Source: a virus
DNA: 22,630 bases
IMG/VR virus record: IMGVR_UViG_3300017783_000229
Span: 1 to 22,630 of that record
Reading direction: 5' to 3' (one strand)
Positions 14,710 through 22,409 of the stretch are shown here, in pieces. Position numbers and translations under genes: made by a program. Positions within the stretch are counted from its first letter, which is position 1; each line of letters begins with the position of its first letter. The notes beneath the pieces are model-generated. The model saw only the letters and a program-made list of their open reading frames with translations. It searched no databases and was not told the origin of the DNA.

Positions 14710-15140
14710 TGGCTATTTCTACGGCAATGTGTACTTCTTTCAAGAAAGAATTGTTAGAAGCAAAACATAACTTTTTAGCGTCTGGGGGTAACAGCTTTAA
14801 ACTGGCTTTATATACCTCTAGTGCTTCATTAGGTGCGGCTACAACTGCGTATTCGTCTACCAACGAAACTTCTGGTACAAACTATAGTGCTGGCGGTTCG
14901 GCGTTAACTAACGTAAACCCGTCAAGCAGTGGAACAACGGGCTTTACTGACTTTGCTGATCTTACGTTTTCAAATGTAACAGTTACTGCTAACGGTGCGT
15001 TGATTTACAATGACACAGCTTCTGGTGACCCAGCGGTATGTTCTTTAGCATTTGGTGGTGATAAGACATCTACCGCTGGCGACTTTACTATTCAGTTTCC
15101 TACTGCTGACGCATCTAACGCGATTATTCGCATCGCATAG
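14709..15140 (+). CDS. Small structural-type phage protein, function unknown
   Basis: Function not proven. The 143-residue Ser/Thr/Gly/Ala-rich protein has an N-terminal helix, STAMCTSFKKELLEAKHNFL, and a beta-rich remainder: FKLALYTSSASLGAATTAYS, YSAGGSALTNVNPSSSGTTG, and ALIYNDTASGDPAVCSLAFG. Proteins of this form (M.ISTAMC.SFK.ELLEG.HNF...FKLALYTSSA) are very common in tailed phages and are usually listed as hypothetical or tail-associated. The start is in a TAATG overlap. It is followed by a GTG-start gene after 10 bases. A role at the tail tip or fibre attachment is inferred from position. Confidence 0.82.
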   Translation: MAISTAMCTSFKKELLEAKHNFLASGGNSFKLALYTSSASLGAATTAYSSTNETSGTNYSAGGSALTNVNPSSSGTTGFTDFADLTFSNVTVTANGALIYNDTASGDPAVCSLAFGGDKTSTAGDFTIQFPTADASNAIIRIA

Positions 15141-15150
15141 GTTATAACGT

Positions 15151-15849
15151 GTGGCAATCATTAATGGTTGGGGCAGAGGTACTTGGGGCCAACTTGAGTG
15201 GGGCGAAGGCGACCTTCCTGTCTCAGTCACTGGTGTTGCTGGAACGGGTGCCGCAGGTACAGTTACCGTCGATGCTGAAGCTAACGTCTCTGTTACCGGC
15301 GCTTCGGGAACGGGTGCAATTGGTTCGGTTACGGTCACCGCTGACGCAAACTCCTCCGTCACTGGTGTTGTTGGAACGGGCGCGGTTACAACAGTCACTG
15401 TTGCCGCTGCTGCAAATACGGCAGTTACAGGTGTTTCGGGAACGGGTGCAATCACTACTGTCACTGTGGATGCTGCGGCTAATGTTTCGGTTACAGGCGT
15501 TGAAAGTACAGGGGCAATCGGCACAGTTATCCCCGTATCAAATAATACCCTCGCTGTTACAGGCGTTGCGGGAACAGGCGCAATTGGCACAGTTACGCTT
15601 GCGCTCAACAACTATATCGATGTTGCAGGGGTACAAGGAACTGGTAATGTTGGTACGGTATCGACTCAAGCCAATGCCGATGTTGCTGTTATTGGGGTTA
15701 GTGGTACTGGAGAAATTTCTCCACCAAATATATGGGGTATTATTATCCCTGGTCAAACAACAAATTGGTCGGCTGTCGCAGACAGTCAAGACCCTACTTG
15801 GTCACCTGTTTCAGACAGTCAAGACCCTAATTGGGAAGAGGTAGCTTAA
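15151..15849 (+). CDS. Repeat protein of eight ~22-residue VTGVxGTGAIGTVTV units, probable tail structural
   Basis: Function not known; likely an elongated tail or fibre-attachment protein. The 232-residue protein starts at GTG (15151) with a short Gly/Trp head (INGWGRGTWGQLEWGEGD). Eight repeats of about 22 residues follow (residues 24-190, consensus V-x-VTGVxGTGAIGTVTVxA), a low-charge beta-repeat likely to stack or coil. The end has two copies of a Trp/DSQDP motif (NWSAVADSQDPTW, then SPVSDSQDPNW), encoded by an exact 18-base repeat (15779-15796 and 15812-15829). The ribosome site is weak (TAGGTT). Another frame shifted by 2 (GTG at 15149) also stays open to 15844, but its Leu/Arg/Gln-rich product looks like a shadow of the repeats. 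It abuts the first fibre gene directly, which suggests a partner of the fibre. Confidence 0.83.
   Translation: MAIINGWGRGTWGQLEWGEGDLPVSVTGVAGTGAAGTVTVDAEANVSVTGASGTGAIGSVTVTADANSSVTGVVGTGAVTTVTVAAAANTAVTGVSGTGAITTVTVDAAANVSVTGVESTGAIGTVIPVSNNTLAVTGVAGTGAIGTVTLALNNYIDVAGVQGTGNVGTVSTQANADVAVIGVSGTGEISPPNIWGIIIPGQTTNWSAVADSQDPTWSPVSDSQDPNWEEVA
15220..15720 (+). repeat. 66-base coding repeats, about 8 units
   Basis: Eight imperfect units near 66 bases each, encoding the VTGVxGTG repeats. Middle units share runs such as GGAACGGGTGCAAT, so recombination could change the copy number. Confidence 0.82.
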
Positions 15850-18800
15850 ATGGCAACTTACGTTAATGATTTACGCTTAAAAGAGATTGCCACAGGCGAT
15901 GAAAGCGGAACATGGGGTACAAGTACAAACACTAACTTAGAACTGATTGGTGAAGCTCTTGGGTACAATACTCAAGATTGTTTTAGTTCTGACGCGGATG
16001 CTACCACCACTGTAGCGGACGGTTCTTCAGATCCAGCGCGTGCGATGTATTTTAAAGTTACATCCTCCGCCACTTTGTCAGCAACACGCACACTGACTAT
16101 TGGGCCAAACACTATTTCTCGCGTAATGTTTATTGAGAACGCGACTACCGGCTCACAAAGTATTGCTATAAGCCAAGGTTCTGGCGCTAACGTCACTATT
16201 GCTACTGGAAAAACTGCTGTTGTTTATTTAGACGGTGCAGGTTCTGGCGCAGCAGTTGTTGATGCTATGTTAAAGGTTGATCCAGGCGTTACAGATACGC
16301 TTGCTGAAGTTCTTGTCGCAGGTAATACCTCTGGTGGAACGGGCCTTGTTATTTCATCTGGTGATGATTTAACGCTTACAGGCGCGTCTAGTAACGCTGT
16401 ATGGGATTCTTCTGCTAATGCTTTAGCGTTTGCGGATGCATCGAAAGCGGTGTTTGGTGCAGGTAATGATTTAGAAATATTTCACAATTCCAGTAACTCT
16501 ATAATTAACGACAACGGTACTGGCACATTACAGTTACAAACTGGTGGCGCAACCAAATTAGAAGTTACTTCTAGCGGAGTAACTGTTTCAGGAACGATAA
16601 CAGGTACGTTAGCTACTGCGGCACAAGCGAATGTTACAAGTGTAGGTACGCTGACTTCGCTGGCTGTTTCTGGCGACCTCACCATTGACACGAATACGCT
16701 AAAGGTAAATTCTACCACTAACCGCGTAGGTGTTCTTAACGCTTCCCCTGATGTATCTCTAGATGTTGGTTCAGCTACAGATGCGATACATATGCCTGTA
16801 GGAACTACTGCACAGCGTCCTACGGGCGCGGCGGGATACTTGCGATACAATAGCACCCTAGAGCAATTTGAAGGCTATACGGACGATTGGGGCCAGATTG
16901 GAGGCGGTGGCGGTTCTAATACATTTGCTACCAACAGCTTTACCGGCAACGGTTCTACAACTGCTTACGCGCTGTCTCAAGTAGTAACATCTGAAGACAA
17001 TTTATTAGTTTTTATAGAAGGTGTTTTTCAACAGCAAGCTGCGTATTCGATTGCTACGGCAAGCGGCACAACTACTTTAACTTTTGCTTCTGCGCCAGCT
17101 AATGGACGAAGTATTTTAATCTACTCAGTCGCGTCTGCTATCTCAGGTACTAATCTGAATAGCGATACGATGACGGGTGACGGATCAGATACTACTCTCA
17201 CGCTTTCTTTAGCACCTGTAAACGAAAACAACACACAGGTTTATATAGATGGTACTTACCAGCACAAAGACACCTACAGTATTTCTGGGACTACATTAAC
17301 CTTCAGCACTGCGCCACCCTTGGGGACGGCGGTTGAAGTAATGACGATGAATCAGTTGGATGTAAACACCCCTACAGATGGCAGTGTTACGTCCGCCAAG
17401 CTGTCTGGTGCTTTGGTTACGCCAAGCAGTTTAACCGTTACTGGTGATTTAATTACTACTACGTCAGGAACGTCTAACTTTGTAGCAGGTGTCAACGCAG
17501 GTAACTCCATAGCTTCTGGCGGCAACTATAACGTGGTTGTGGGCGATGAAGCGGGTACTGCAATTACTACGGGTGATGAAAGCGTAGCCGTAGGCTTTGA
17601 AGCTCTTATGACCGCTACATCTGGGTCTGAAAATGTTGGTGTTGGATATAGGGCGCTTAAATTAACTACTGGAAATAGTAATGTAGCGGTCGGTAAAAAC
17701 GCATTAGCCACAAACTCATCTGCGTCTAACAACACCGCAGTTGGTACAAGTGCTTTAACCGCAAACACCACAGGCGAAAGAAACATTGCTATTGGCACTA
17801 GTGCGTTAGATGCTAATACTACCGCAGATAGTAATATTTCAATTGGTGTATCGTCTCTTACTACAAACACAACAGGTGCTTCAAATGTAGCCATTGGGGA
17901 TCAGGCGCTTAGTGATAACACCACAGCCTCTAACAACACAGCAGTCGGTTATCACTCTTTACTCGCAAACACCACAGGTACTCAGAATGCTGCACTAGGT
18001 GCTTATGCTTTAGATGCTGCTACAACAGCCGATGGCAATACAGCAGTTGGATATTTTGGCCTTAGTGCAACTACTACAGGCGCAAATAATACGGCAGTAG
18101 GCAACCAAGCAGGGGCAGCAAACACCACAGGCGCTGAAAACGTATCAGTGGGAGCTGAAGCACTTGACGCAAATACTACCGGAGCTGAAAACGTAGCCGT
18201 TGGTTATAGTTCTTTATCCAACGCAACTACGGCTAGTTATAACACCGCAGTGGGTAAATCAGCTTTAGGCTCGACTACTACAGGGGATAACAACACCGCA
18301 GTGGGTAAATCAGCTTTAGGCGCAAACACCACAGGTAACTTAAATACTGCTCTTGGATTTGGGGCGTTAGGAGCAAACACAGTTGGCGATAGAAATATAG
18401 CTATTGGTGGTAATGCTTTAGCCAGCTTCAATCCCTCTAGTAACGCAGATACTTATAATGTAGCAATAGGTTTAAACGCAGGAATAGCAGTCACCACAGG
18501 CACTCAGAACACCCTCATTGGTGGTCTATCGGGTGATACTATTACTACTGGTGTTCAAAACACAATGATTGGATATAACACCGACACTACAGGTGCTGGT
18601 GGAGATAACAGGATTGGCATCGGAGTAAATTTAAGTCTTGACACAGGAAACGCAATAAAAATAGGTAATGGATCTACTTTTATTACTAACACTTGGGGTT
18701 CTAACGCTACTTGGTCACATAGCTCTGATGAAAGACTAAAAGAGAAAGTAGCAGATGATACTTTAGGCTTGTCGTTTATAAATGATTTAAGAACTGTAAC

Positions 18801-19104
18801 TTATAACTGGCGTTTACAAAAAGATATTCCCGAAGAAATACGCAGTGAGTATGAGTTTGAAAGGGACACCGAAGTAAAGCAGCATGGTTTAATTGCACAG
18901 GAAGTAAAAGCTGCTTTAGACAAGGCTGGTGTAGATACTTTCTTGGGCTGGTCAGAAGAAAAAGACGGAACTCAAATGATAAGTGAAGGTATGTTTGTTT
19001 TCCCATTAATAAAGGCCATCCAAGAACAAAGCGCACTGATCACAGCACAGGCAGCAGCAATAACTGACCTGACTACAAGACTAACCGCACTGGAGAACAA
19101 CTAA
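15850..19104 (+). CDS. Tail fibre 1 with YadA-like repeats and C-terminal Peptidase S74 chaperone domain
   Basis: Probable receptor-binding fibre, a trimer folded with help from its own C-terminal chaperone. Parts of the 1084-residue protein are as follows. (1) The N-terminal attachment domain is MATYVNDLRLKEIATGDESG, then WGTSTNTNLELIGEALGY, a start typical of such fibres. (2) Beta-rich shaft segments carry GNDLEIFHNSSN and TAQRPTGAAGYLRYNS. (3) A duplicated beta unit of about 70 residues spans about 357-500. (4) About 21 repeats of 17 residues (NTAVGxxALxANTTGxx) span about 561-927. (5) An S74 domain starts at S958-S959-D960-E-R-L-K, the conserved SD.R.K site where self-cleavage would release about 126 residues. 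(6) A terminal coiled helix, ITDLTTRLTALENN, closes the protein. The start ATG directly follows the previous stop. Cleavage is predicted from family knowledge, not shown. Confidence 0.9.
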   Translation: MATYVNDLRLKEIATGDESGTWGTSTNTNLELIGEALGYNTQDCFSSDADATTTVADGSSDPARAMYFKVTSSATLSATRTLTIGPNTISRVMFIENATTGSQSIAISQGSGANVTIATGKTAVVYLDGAGSGAAVVDAMLKVDPGVTDTLAEVLVAGNTSGGTGLVISSGDDLTLTGASSNAVWDSSANALAFADASKAVFGAGNDLEIFHNSSNSIINDNGTGTLQLQTGGATKLEVTSSGVTVSGTITGTLATAAQANVTSVGTLTSLAVSGDLTIDTNTLKVNSTTNRVGVLNASPDVSLDVGSATDAIHMPVGTTAQRPTGAAGYLRYNSTLEQFEGYTDDWGQIGGGGGSNTFATNSFTGNGSTTAYALSQVVTSEDNLLVFIEGVFQQQAAYSIATASGTTTLTFASAPANGRSILIYSVASAISGTNLNSDTMTGDGSDTTLTLSLAPVNENNTQVYIDGTYQHKDTYSISGTTLTFSTAPPLGTAVEVMTMNQLDVNTPTDGSVTSAKLSGALVTPSSLTVTGDLITTTSGTSNFVAGVNAGNSIASGGNYNVVVGDEAGTAITTGDESVAVGFEALMTATSGSENVGVGYRALKLTTGNSNVAVGKNALATNSSASNNTAVGTSALTANTTGERNIAIGTSALDANTTADSNISIGVSSLTTNTTGASNVAIGDQALSDNTTASNNTAVGYHSLLANTTGTQNAALGAYALDAATTADGNTAVGYFGLSATTTGANNTAVGNQAGAANTTGAENVSVGAEALDANTTGAENVAVGYSSLSNATTASYNTAVGKSALGSTTTGDNNTAVGKSALGANTTGNLNTALGFGALGANTVGDRNIAIGGNALASFNPSSNADTYNVAIGLNAGIAVTTGTQNTLIGGLSGDTITTGVQNTMIGYNTDTTGAGGDNRIGIGVNLSLDTGNAIKIGNGSTFITNTWGSNATWSHSSDERLKEKVADDTLGLSFINDLRTVTYNWRLQKDIPEEIRSEYEFERDTEVKQHGLIAQEVKAALDKAGVDTFLGWSEEKDGTQMISEGMFVFPLIKAIQEQSALITAQAAAITDLTTRLTALENN
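17530..18630 (+). repeat. 51-base (17-residue) YadA-head-like coding repeats in fibre 1, about 21 units
   Basis: Consensus N-[TV]-A-[VI]-G-x-x-A-L-x-x-N-T-T-G-x-x. Some units are nearly identical in DNA: a 30-base tract at 18241-18270 recurs exactly at 18292-18321, one period (51 bases) on. One unit of 21 residues precedes an AG unit and an NTLIGG unit, an order also seen in fibre 3. Confidence 0.88.
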
Positions 19105-19114
19105 TGGCTTTAAC
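19076..19114 (+). repeat. 39-base direct repeat, copy 1 (fibre 1 / fibre 2 junction)
   Basis: Matches 20338-20376 in 38 of 39 bases (one change at 19086). It encodes the end of one fibre (RLTALENN and stop) and the start of the next (MALT). It also holds the GGAG Shine-Dalgarno (19092-19095) of the downstream gene. Confidence 0.9.
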
Positions 19115-20366
19115 AGAAATCCCTATAGAACTGTCAAGTACTCCAAGTATTGTAGACGGAGGTAATGCTACTGCTATAACTATTGATAGTTCAGAAAATG
19201 TTGGTATTGGTGTCACAAATCCCGCTGACTACTACGCTAAAGACCTTGTAATCGGGGCGGCGGATGAAGGGGGTATTACTATTGAATCTGCCACTACTGA
19301 AAAAACCTATCTATTGTTTGCTGATGGTACGTCCGGTGATGCTAGATATAGAGGTTTTCTAGGGTATGACCACAGCATAGATGTTTTTAATGTATCGTCA
19401 AACGGGTACATAAACTTTCTTACAGGAGATACTGGCGCTAACGCAGAACGTATGCGCATAGACGCATCAGGGCGCGTGGGTATTGGGGCTACGCCTAGTG
19501 CTAATTGGTCAGGAAATGATGTTCTTCAAATGACCTACGGAGCTTTTACTAGCAGCAGTTCGTTTGGCGCGGCTGTCTCAACTAATATTGTTGCAACGGC
19601 TGCTGGATGGCCTACAAAATATCTTGCAACAGGTGCAGCATCTGCATATCTTCAAGCTGTTTCAGACGGAAGTCATCTTTTTTATACAGCAGCTAGTGGT
19701 TCGGCTGGAGCATCTGCACCATTATCAGAACGCGTGCGTATAAACGCAGCAGGTCAACTTTTAATAGGCACTGCAACAGGAGTGGCTACTGGAACTTTAG
19801 CCACTTCAGGATTGGAGGTTGTAGCTCCTTCAGGACAGGATGCTATTGCTACGCAGGTTTTGAACGGAGCAACTTGTTTTGGAGGTTCTGGCCCTACTAC
19901 TTCTTCTCAAACTTACCTTTTTGGGCAAATGGTTAACTCTAGTGGGTCTACGGTAGGGTCAATAGTAGTAAGTGCGAGTGCGACAGCCTACAACACATCA
20001 TCAGACTACCGCTTAAAAGAAAATGTAGTTGCTATATCAAATGCTACAGAACGTCTCAAGCAACTTAACCCTTCACGGTTTAACTTTATTGAAGATGCAG
20101 ATACTACTGTAGATGGCTTCCTAGCACATGAGGTACAGGACGTTGTACCAGAGGCAATCTCAGGCACTAAAGATGCAATGCGTGATGAGGAATATGAAGT
20201 TACTCCAGCAGTTTTAGATGATGATGGCAATGTAACTACTGAGGCTGTAATGGGTACTAGATCAGTACCAGACTACCAAGGCATAGACCAAAGCAAACTT
20301 GTGCCTCTGCTGGTAGCAACCATACAAGAACTTGAAGCAAGACTAACAGCACTGGAGAACAACTAA
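19104..20366 (+). CDS. Tail fibre 2 with C-terminal Peptidase S74 chaperone domain
   Basis: Second probable fibre or tip protein. The 420-residue protein starts MALTEIPIELSSTPSIVDGG, then has shaft-type motifs ENVGIGVTNPADYYAKDLVI, ERMRIDASGRVGIGATPSAN and RVRINAAGQLLIGTATG, typical of S74 fibres. Its variable part (about residues 130-270) has no YadA-type repeats, unlike both neighbours. The S74 domain begins at S299-S300-D301-Y-R-L-K (the SD.R.K site), continues with GFLAHEVQDVVPEAISG, and ends in the helix LVATIQELEARLTALENN. A cut at the site would release about 121 residues. It overlaps both neighbours (TAATG) and is bracketed by the 39-base repeat, so it behaves like a removable cassette. 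Confidence 0.88.
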   Translation: MALTEIPIELSSTPSIVDGGNATAITIDSSENVGIGVTNPADYYAKDLVIGAADEGGITIESATTEKTYLLFADGTSGDARYRGFLGYDHSIDVFNVSSNGYINFLTGDTGANAERMRIDASGRVGIGATPSANWSGNDVLQMTYGAFTSSSSFGAAVSTNIVATAAGWPTKYLATGAASAYLQAVSDGSHLFYTAASGSAGASAPLSERVRINAAGQLLIGTATGVATGTLATSGLEVVAPSGQDAIATQVLNGATCFGGSGPTTSSQTYLFGQMVNSSGSTVGSIVVSASATAYNTSSDYRLKENVVAISNATERLKQLNPSRFNFIEDADTTVDGFLAHEVQDVVPEAISGTKDAMRDEEYEVTPAVLDDDGNVTTEAVMGTRSVPDYQGIDQSKLVPLLVATIQELEARLTALENN

Positions 20367-20376
20367 TGGCTTTAAC
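20338..20376 (+). repeat. 39-base direct repeat, copy 2 (fibre 2 / fibre 3 junction)
   Basis: Partner of 19076-19114, 1262 bases downstream. It again joins RLTALENN-stop to MALT and carries GGAG upstream of the ATG at 20366. Confidence 0.9.
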
Positions 20377-22405
20377 TAAAGTTACAGGTGGCTTATTAGG
20401 CAACCTCCCCACAGGTACAGGTAACGTAGCAGTAGGTGATACTGCACTTGATAGTATTGCTTCTGGTGCTCAATACAACGTAGCCATTGGTAGTGCTGCG
20501 GGTACTGCAATTACTACGGGCGTTCGCAACACGCTCATTGGCAACGCAGCGGGTGATGCTTTAACAGATGCTGATTTTAACGTAGCTATTGGTTATAACA
20601 CACTTACAGCAGACACTTTAGGCAGTGGTTCAGTAGGGGTGGGGTATAAAGCTCTTACCGCACAAAACTTTACTTCGGCTACAGATGCTTACAACACAGC
20701 AGTGGGCCATGTAGCAGGAGCATCAATCACCACAGGCACACTCAACACATTCATTGGTGGTCTTGCAGGTGATGCTACAACAACAGCAAACAACGTCACA
20801 GCAGTGGGTGCTAACGCTTTAACCGCAAACACCACAGGCGAAAGGCTTACTGCGATAGGTCAATCAGCATTAGCCGCTAACACTACTGCGGCCTATAACG
20901 TAGCCGTAGGAGACAGGGCATTACTAACAAATACTGGTTCAGCAAATAACGTAGCCGTAGGTGCTAATGCTCTTTATACCTTTAATGTTGCAAGTGGCGA
21001 TGGCTACAATGTAGCAGTGGGTAAAAACGCAGGTTTTGCAGTCACCACGGGCATTCAGAACACTCTCATCGGTGGTGAATGTGGTGACGCTCTTACAGAT
21101 GCTGACTATAATGTTGCCGTGGGCTATAGAGCTTTAGGCGCTGACACTAAAGGAAATCGGTCAGTAGCTGTAGGCAGATCTGCACTAGCAAATCAGAATC
21201 AAACTACGAGCACAAATACAAATAATGTAGCAGTAGGTTATGCCGCAGGAGCAAATGTCACCACGGGCATTGAAAACACCTTGATTGGTGGTGAAGCGGG
21301 TGATGCGATTACAACTGGATCATCTAACGTGGCGGTAGGACAAGGCTCATTAGACGCTAACACAACCGCTAATAACAACACCGCAGTTGGACATGACTCT
21401 ATGAAGTCTAATACAACCGGCGCTGAAAACGTAGCAGTTGGTAAAGGTGCTTTGAATGCTAACACCACCGCATCTAGCAACACAGCAGTTGGTAGGAGTG
21501 CTTTACTGGCAAACACCACAGGCATTCAAAACACTGCGGTAGGCTTTAATGCAGGTGATGCAAGTACTACAACTAATAACAACACATCACTAGGTTATTT
21601 CGCTTTAAGTGCGGCTTGTGGAAATCAAAACACTGCTTTAGGTTCTCAATCTCTTTCTAACACCAGCGCAGCTAACAACACAGCAGTTGGTTATGCGGCA
21701 GGTTTTACACTTACTACTGGCGCTGAAAACACCATTGTTGGGGCAGGCGCGGGAGGAATTACTACAGGAAGTCAAAATGTCGCAATTGGGTATCTACCGA
21801 TGGGAGGAGCGACTACTACTGGTAGTACTAATACTACCATGGGTTTTGCGGGACTTTATGAAATTACCAGTGGCGGCAACAATACGGCTATCGGCTACAA
21901 CGCGGGTAGATCCACTAGCCCCAGTGGGAGCATTACCACTGGAAGTAATACCATTGTTTTAGGCAACAACAATATTTCTGCCGCTTATATAAAAGTAGCT
22001 TGGACGGTGACTTCCGATGCTCGTGATAAAACTGATTTTACTCCGCTTGATTTAGGTTTAGATTTTGTTAAAGAGTTGAAGCCTATAACGTACAAGTGGG
22101 ATATGCGTAGTAATTATGGGGATAGCTCCGCTGAAGATTATGATTTAGATGCACAAACTCCAGACGGCACTCACAAAGAAGATTGGTTGGACGTAGGTTT
22201 TAAAGCTCAAGAAGTAGAAGCCCTTGAAATTGCCGCAGGTTACACAAGAGAAAACAAGACTAATCTAGTATCTTCCCTGACAGGAGACGGAAAGCAGATG
22301 GGATTAAAGTACGAGAAGTTTGTGCCAATCCTTGTCAAAGCTATCCAAGAGCAACAAACCTTAATTGAATCACTAACAGACCGCATAGCGGCACTAGAAG
22401 GATAA
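20366..22405 (+). CDS. Tail fibre 3, mostly YadA-like repeats, with C-terminal Peptidase S74 chaperone domain
   Basis: Third probable fibre. The 679-residue protein has only a short start (MALTKVTGGLLGNLPTGTG), then about 29 repeats of about 17 residues (N-x-A-V-G-x-x-A-L/G...) over residues 20-538. These include AG units (NVAVGKNAGFAVTTG) and NTLIGG units that recur in a 177-residue superperiod. The S74 domain starts at S550-D551-A-R-D-K, keeping S, D, R and K of the conserved site. It then reads FVKELKPITYKWDM, DVGFKAQEVEALEIAAGY, a conserved-looking KYEKFVPILVKAIQEQ and the end helix SLTDRIAALEG. A cut would release about 130 residues. It lacks the virion-attachment N-terminus of fibre 1, so it may attach to fibre 1 or 2 or be an alternative tip. 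Confidence 0.88.
   Translation: MALTKVTGGLLGNLPTGTGNVAVGDTALDSIASGAQYNVAIGSAAGTAITTGVRNTLIGNAAGDALTDADFNVAIGYNTLTADTLGSGSVGVGYKALTAQNFTSATDAYNTAVGHVAGASITTGTLNTFIGGLAGDATTTANNVTAVGANALTANTTGERLTAIGQSALAANTTAAYNVAVGDRALLTNTGSANNVAVGANALYTFNVASGDGYNVAVGKNAGFAVTTGIQNTLIGGECGDALTDADYNVAVGYRALGADTKGNRSVAVGRSALANQNQTTSTNTNNVAVGYAAGANVTTGIENTLIGGEAGDAITTGSSNVAVGQGSLDANTTANNNTAVGHDSMKSNTTGAENVAVGKGALNANTTASSNTAVGRSALLANTTGIQNTAVGFNAGDASTTTNNNTSLGYFALSAACGNQNTALGSQSLSNTSAANNTAVGYAAGFTLTTGAENTIVGAGAGGITTGSQNVAIGYLPMGGATTTGSTNTTMGFAGLYEITSGGNNTAIGYNAGRSTSPSGSITTGSNTIVLGNNNISAAYIKVAWTVTSDARDKTDFTPLDLGLDFVKELKPITYKWDMRSNYGDSSAEDYDLDAQTPDGTHKEDWLDVGFKAQEVEALEIAAGYTRENKTNLVSSLTGDGKQMGLKYEKFVPILVKAIQEQQTLIESLTDRIAALEG
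20423..21979 (+). repeat. 51-base YadA-like coding repeats in fibre 3, about 29 units, with 531-base superperiod
   Basis: Unit consensus as in fibre 1. AG units at 20477 and 21008, and again at 20693 and 21224, are both exactly 531 bases apart. The 21-residue long unit lies at the same place in each block, showing an older block duplication. Confidence 0.87.
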
Positions 22406-22409
22406 AACA

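Noticed and set aside
15045-15611. 188-codon frame on the - strand with PVTVPIAPVPATP-type repeats
   Set aside because: It is an antisense shadow of the 66-base repeats. No ribosome site is seen, and all other genes are on the + strand.
15149-15844. Long + strand frame (231 codons) overlapping the VTG repeat protein
   Set aside because: Its product is a Leu/Arg/Gln-rich string produced by the repeat DNA read in another frame. The 15151 frame gives the ordered repeats and the GWGRGTWG start.
17530-21979. Regular repeats considered as a CRISPR array or as non-coding repeats
   Set aside because: The 51-base period is in frame, encodes a constant 17-residue motif and is degenerate at third positions. 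There are no invariant repeats with unique spacers.
15850-22405. Diversity-generating retroelement acting on the fibres
   Set aside because: No reverse transcriptase and no template/variable repeat pair with adenine-only changes is seen in the window.
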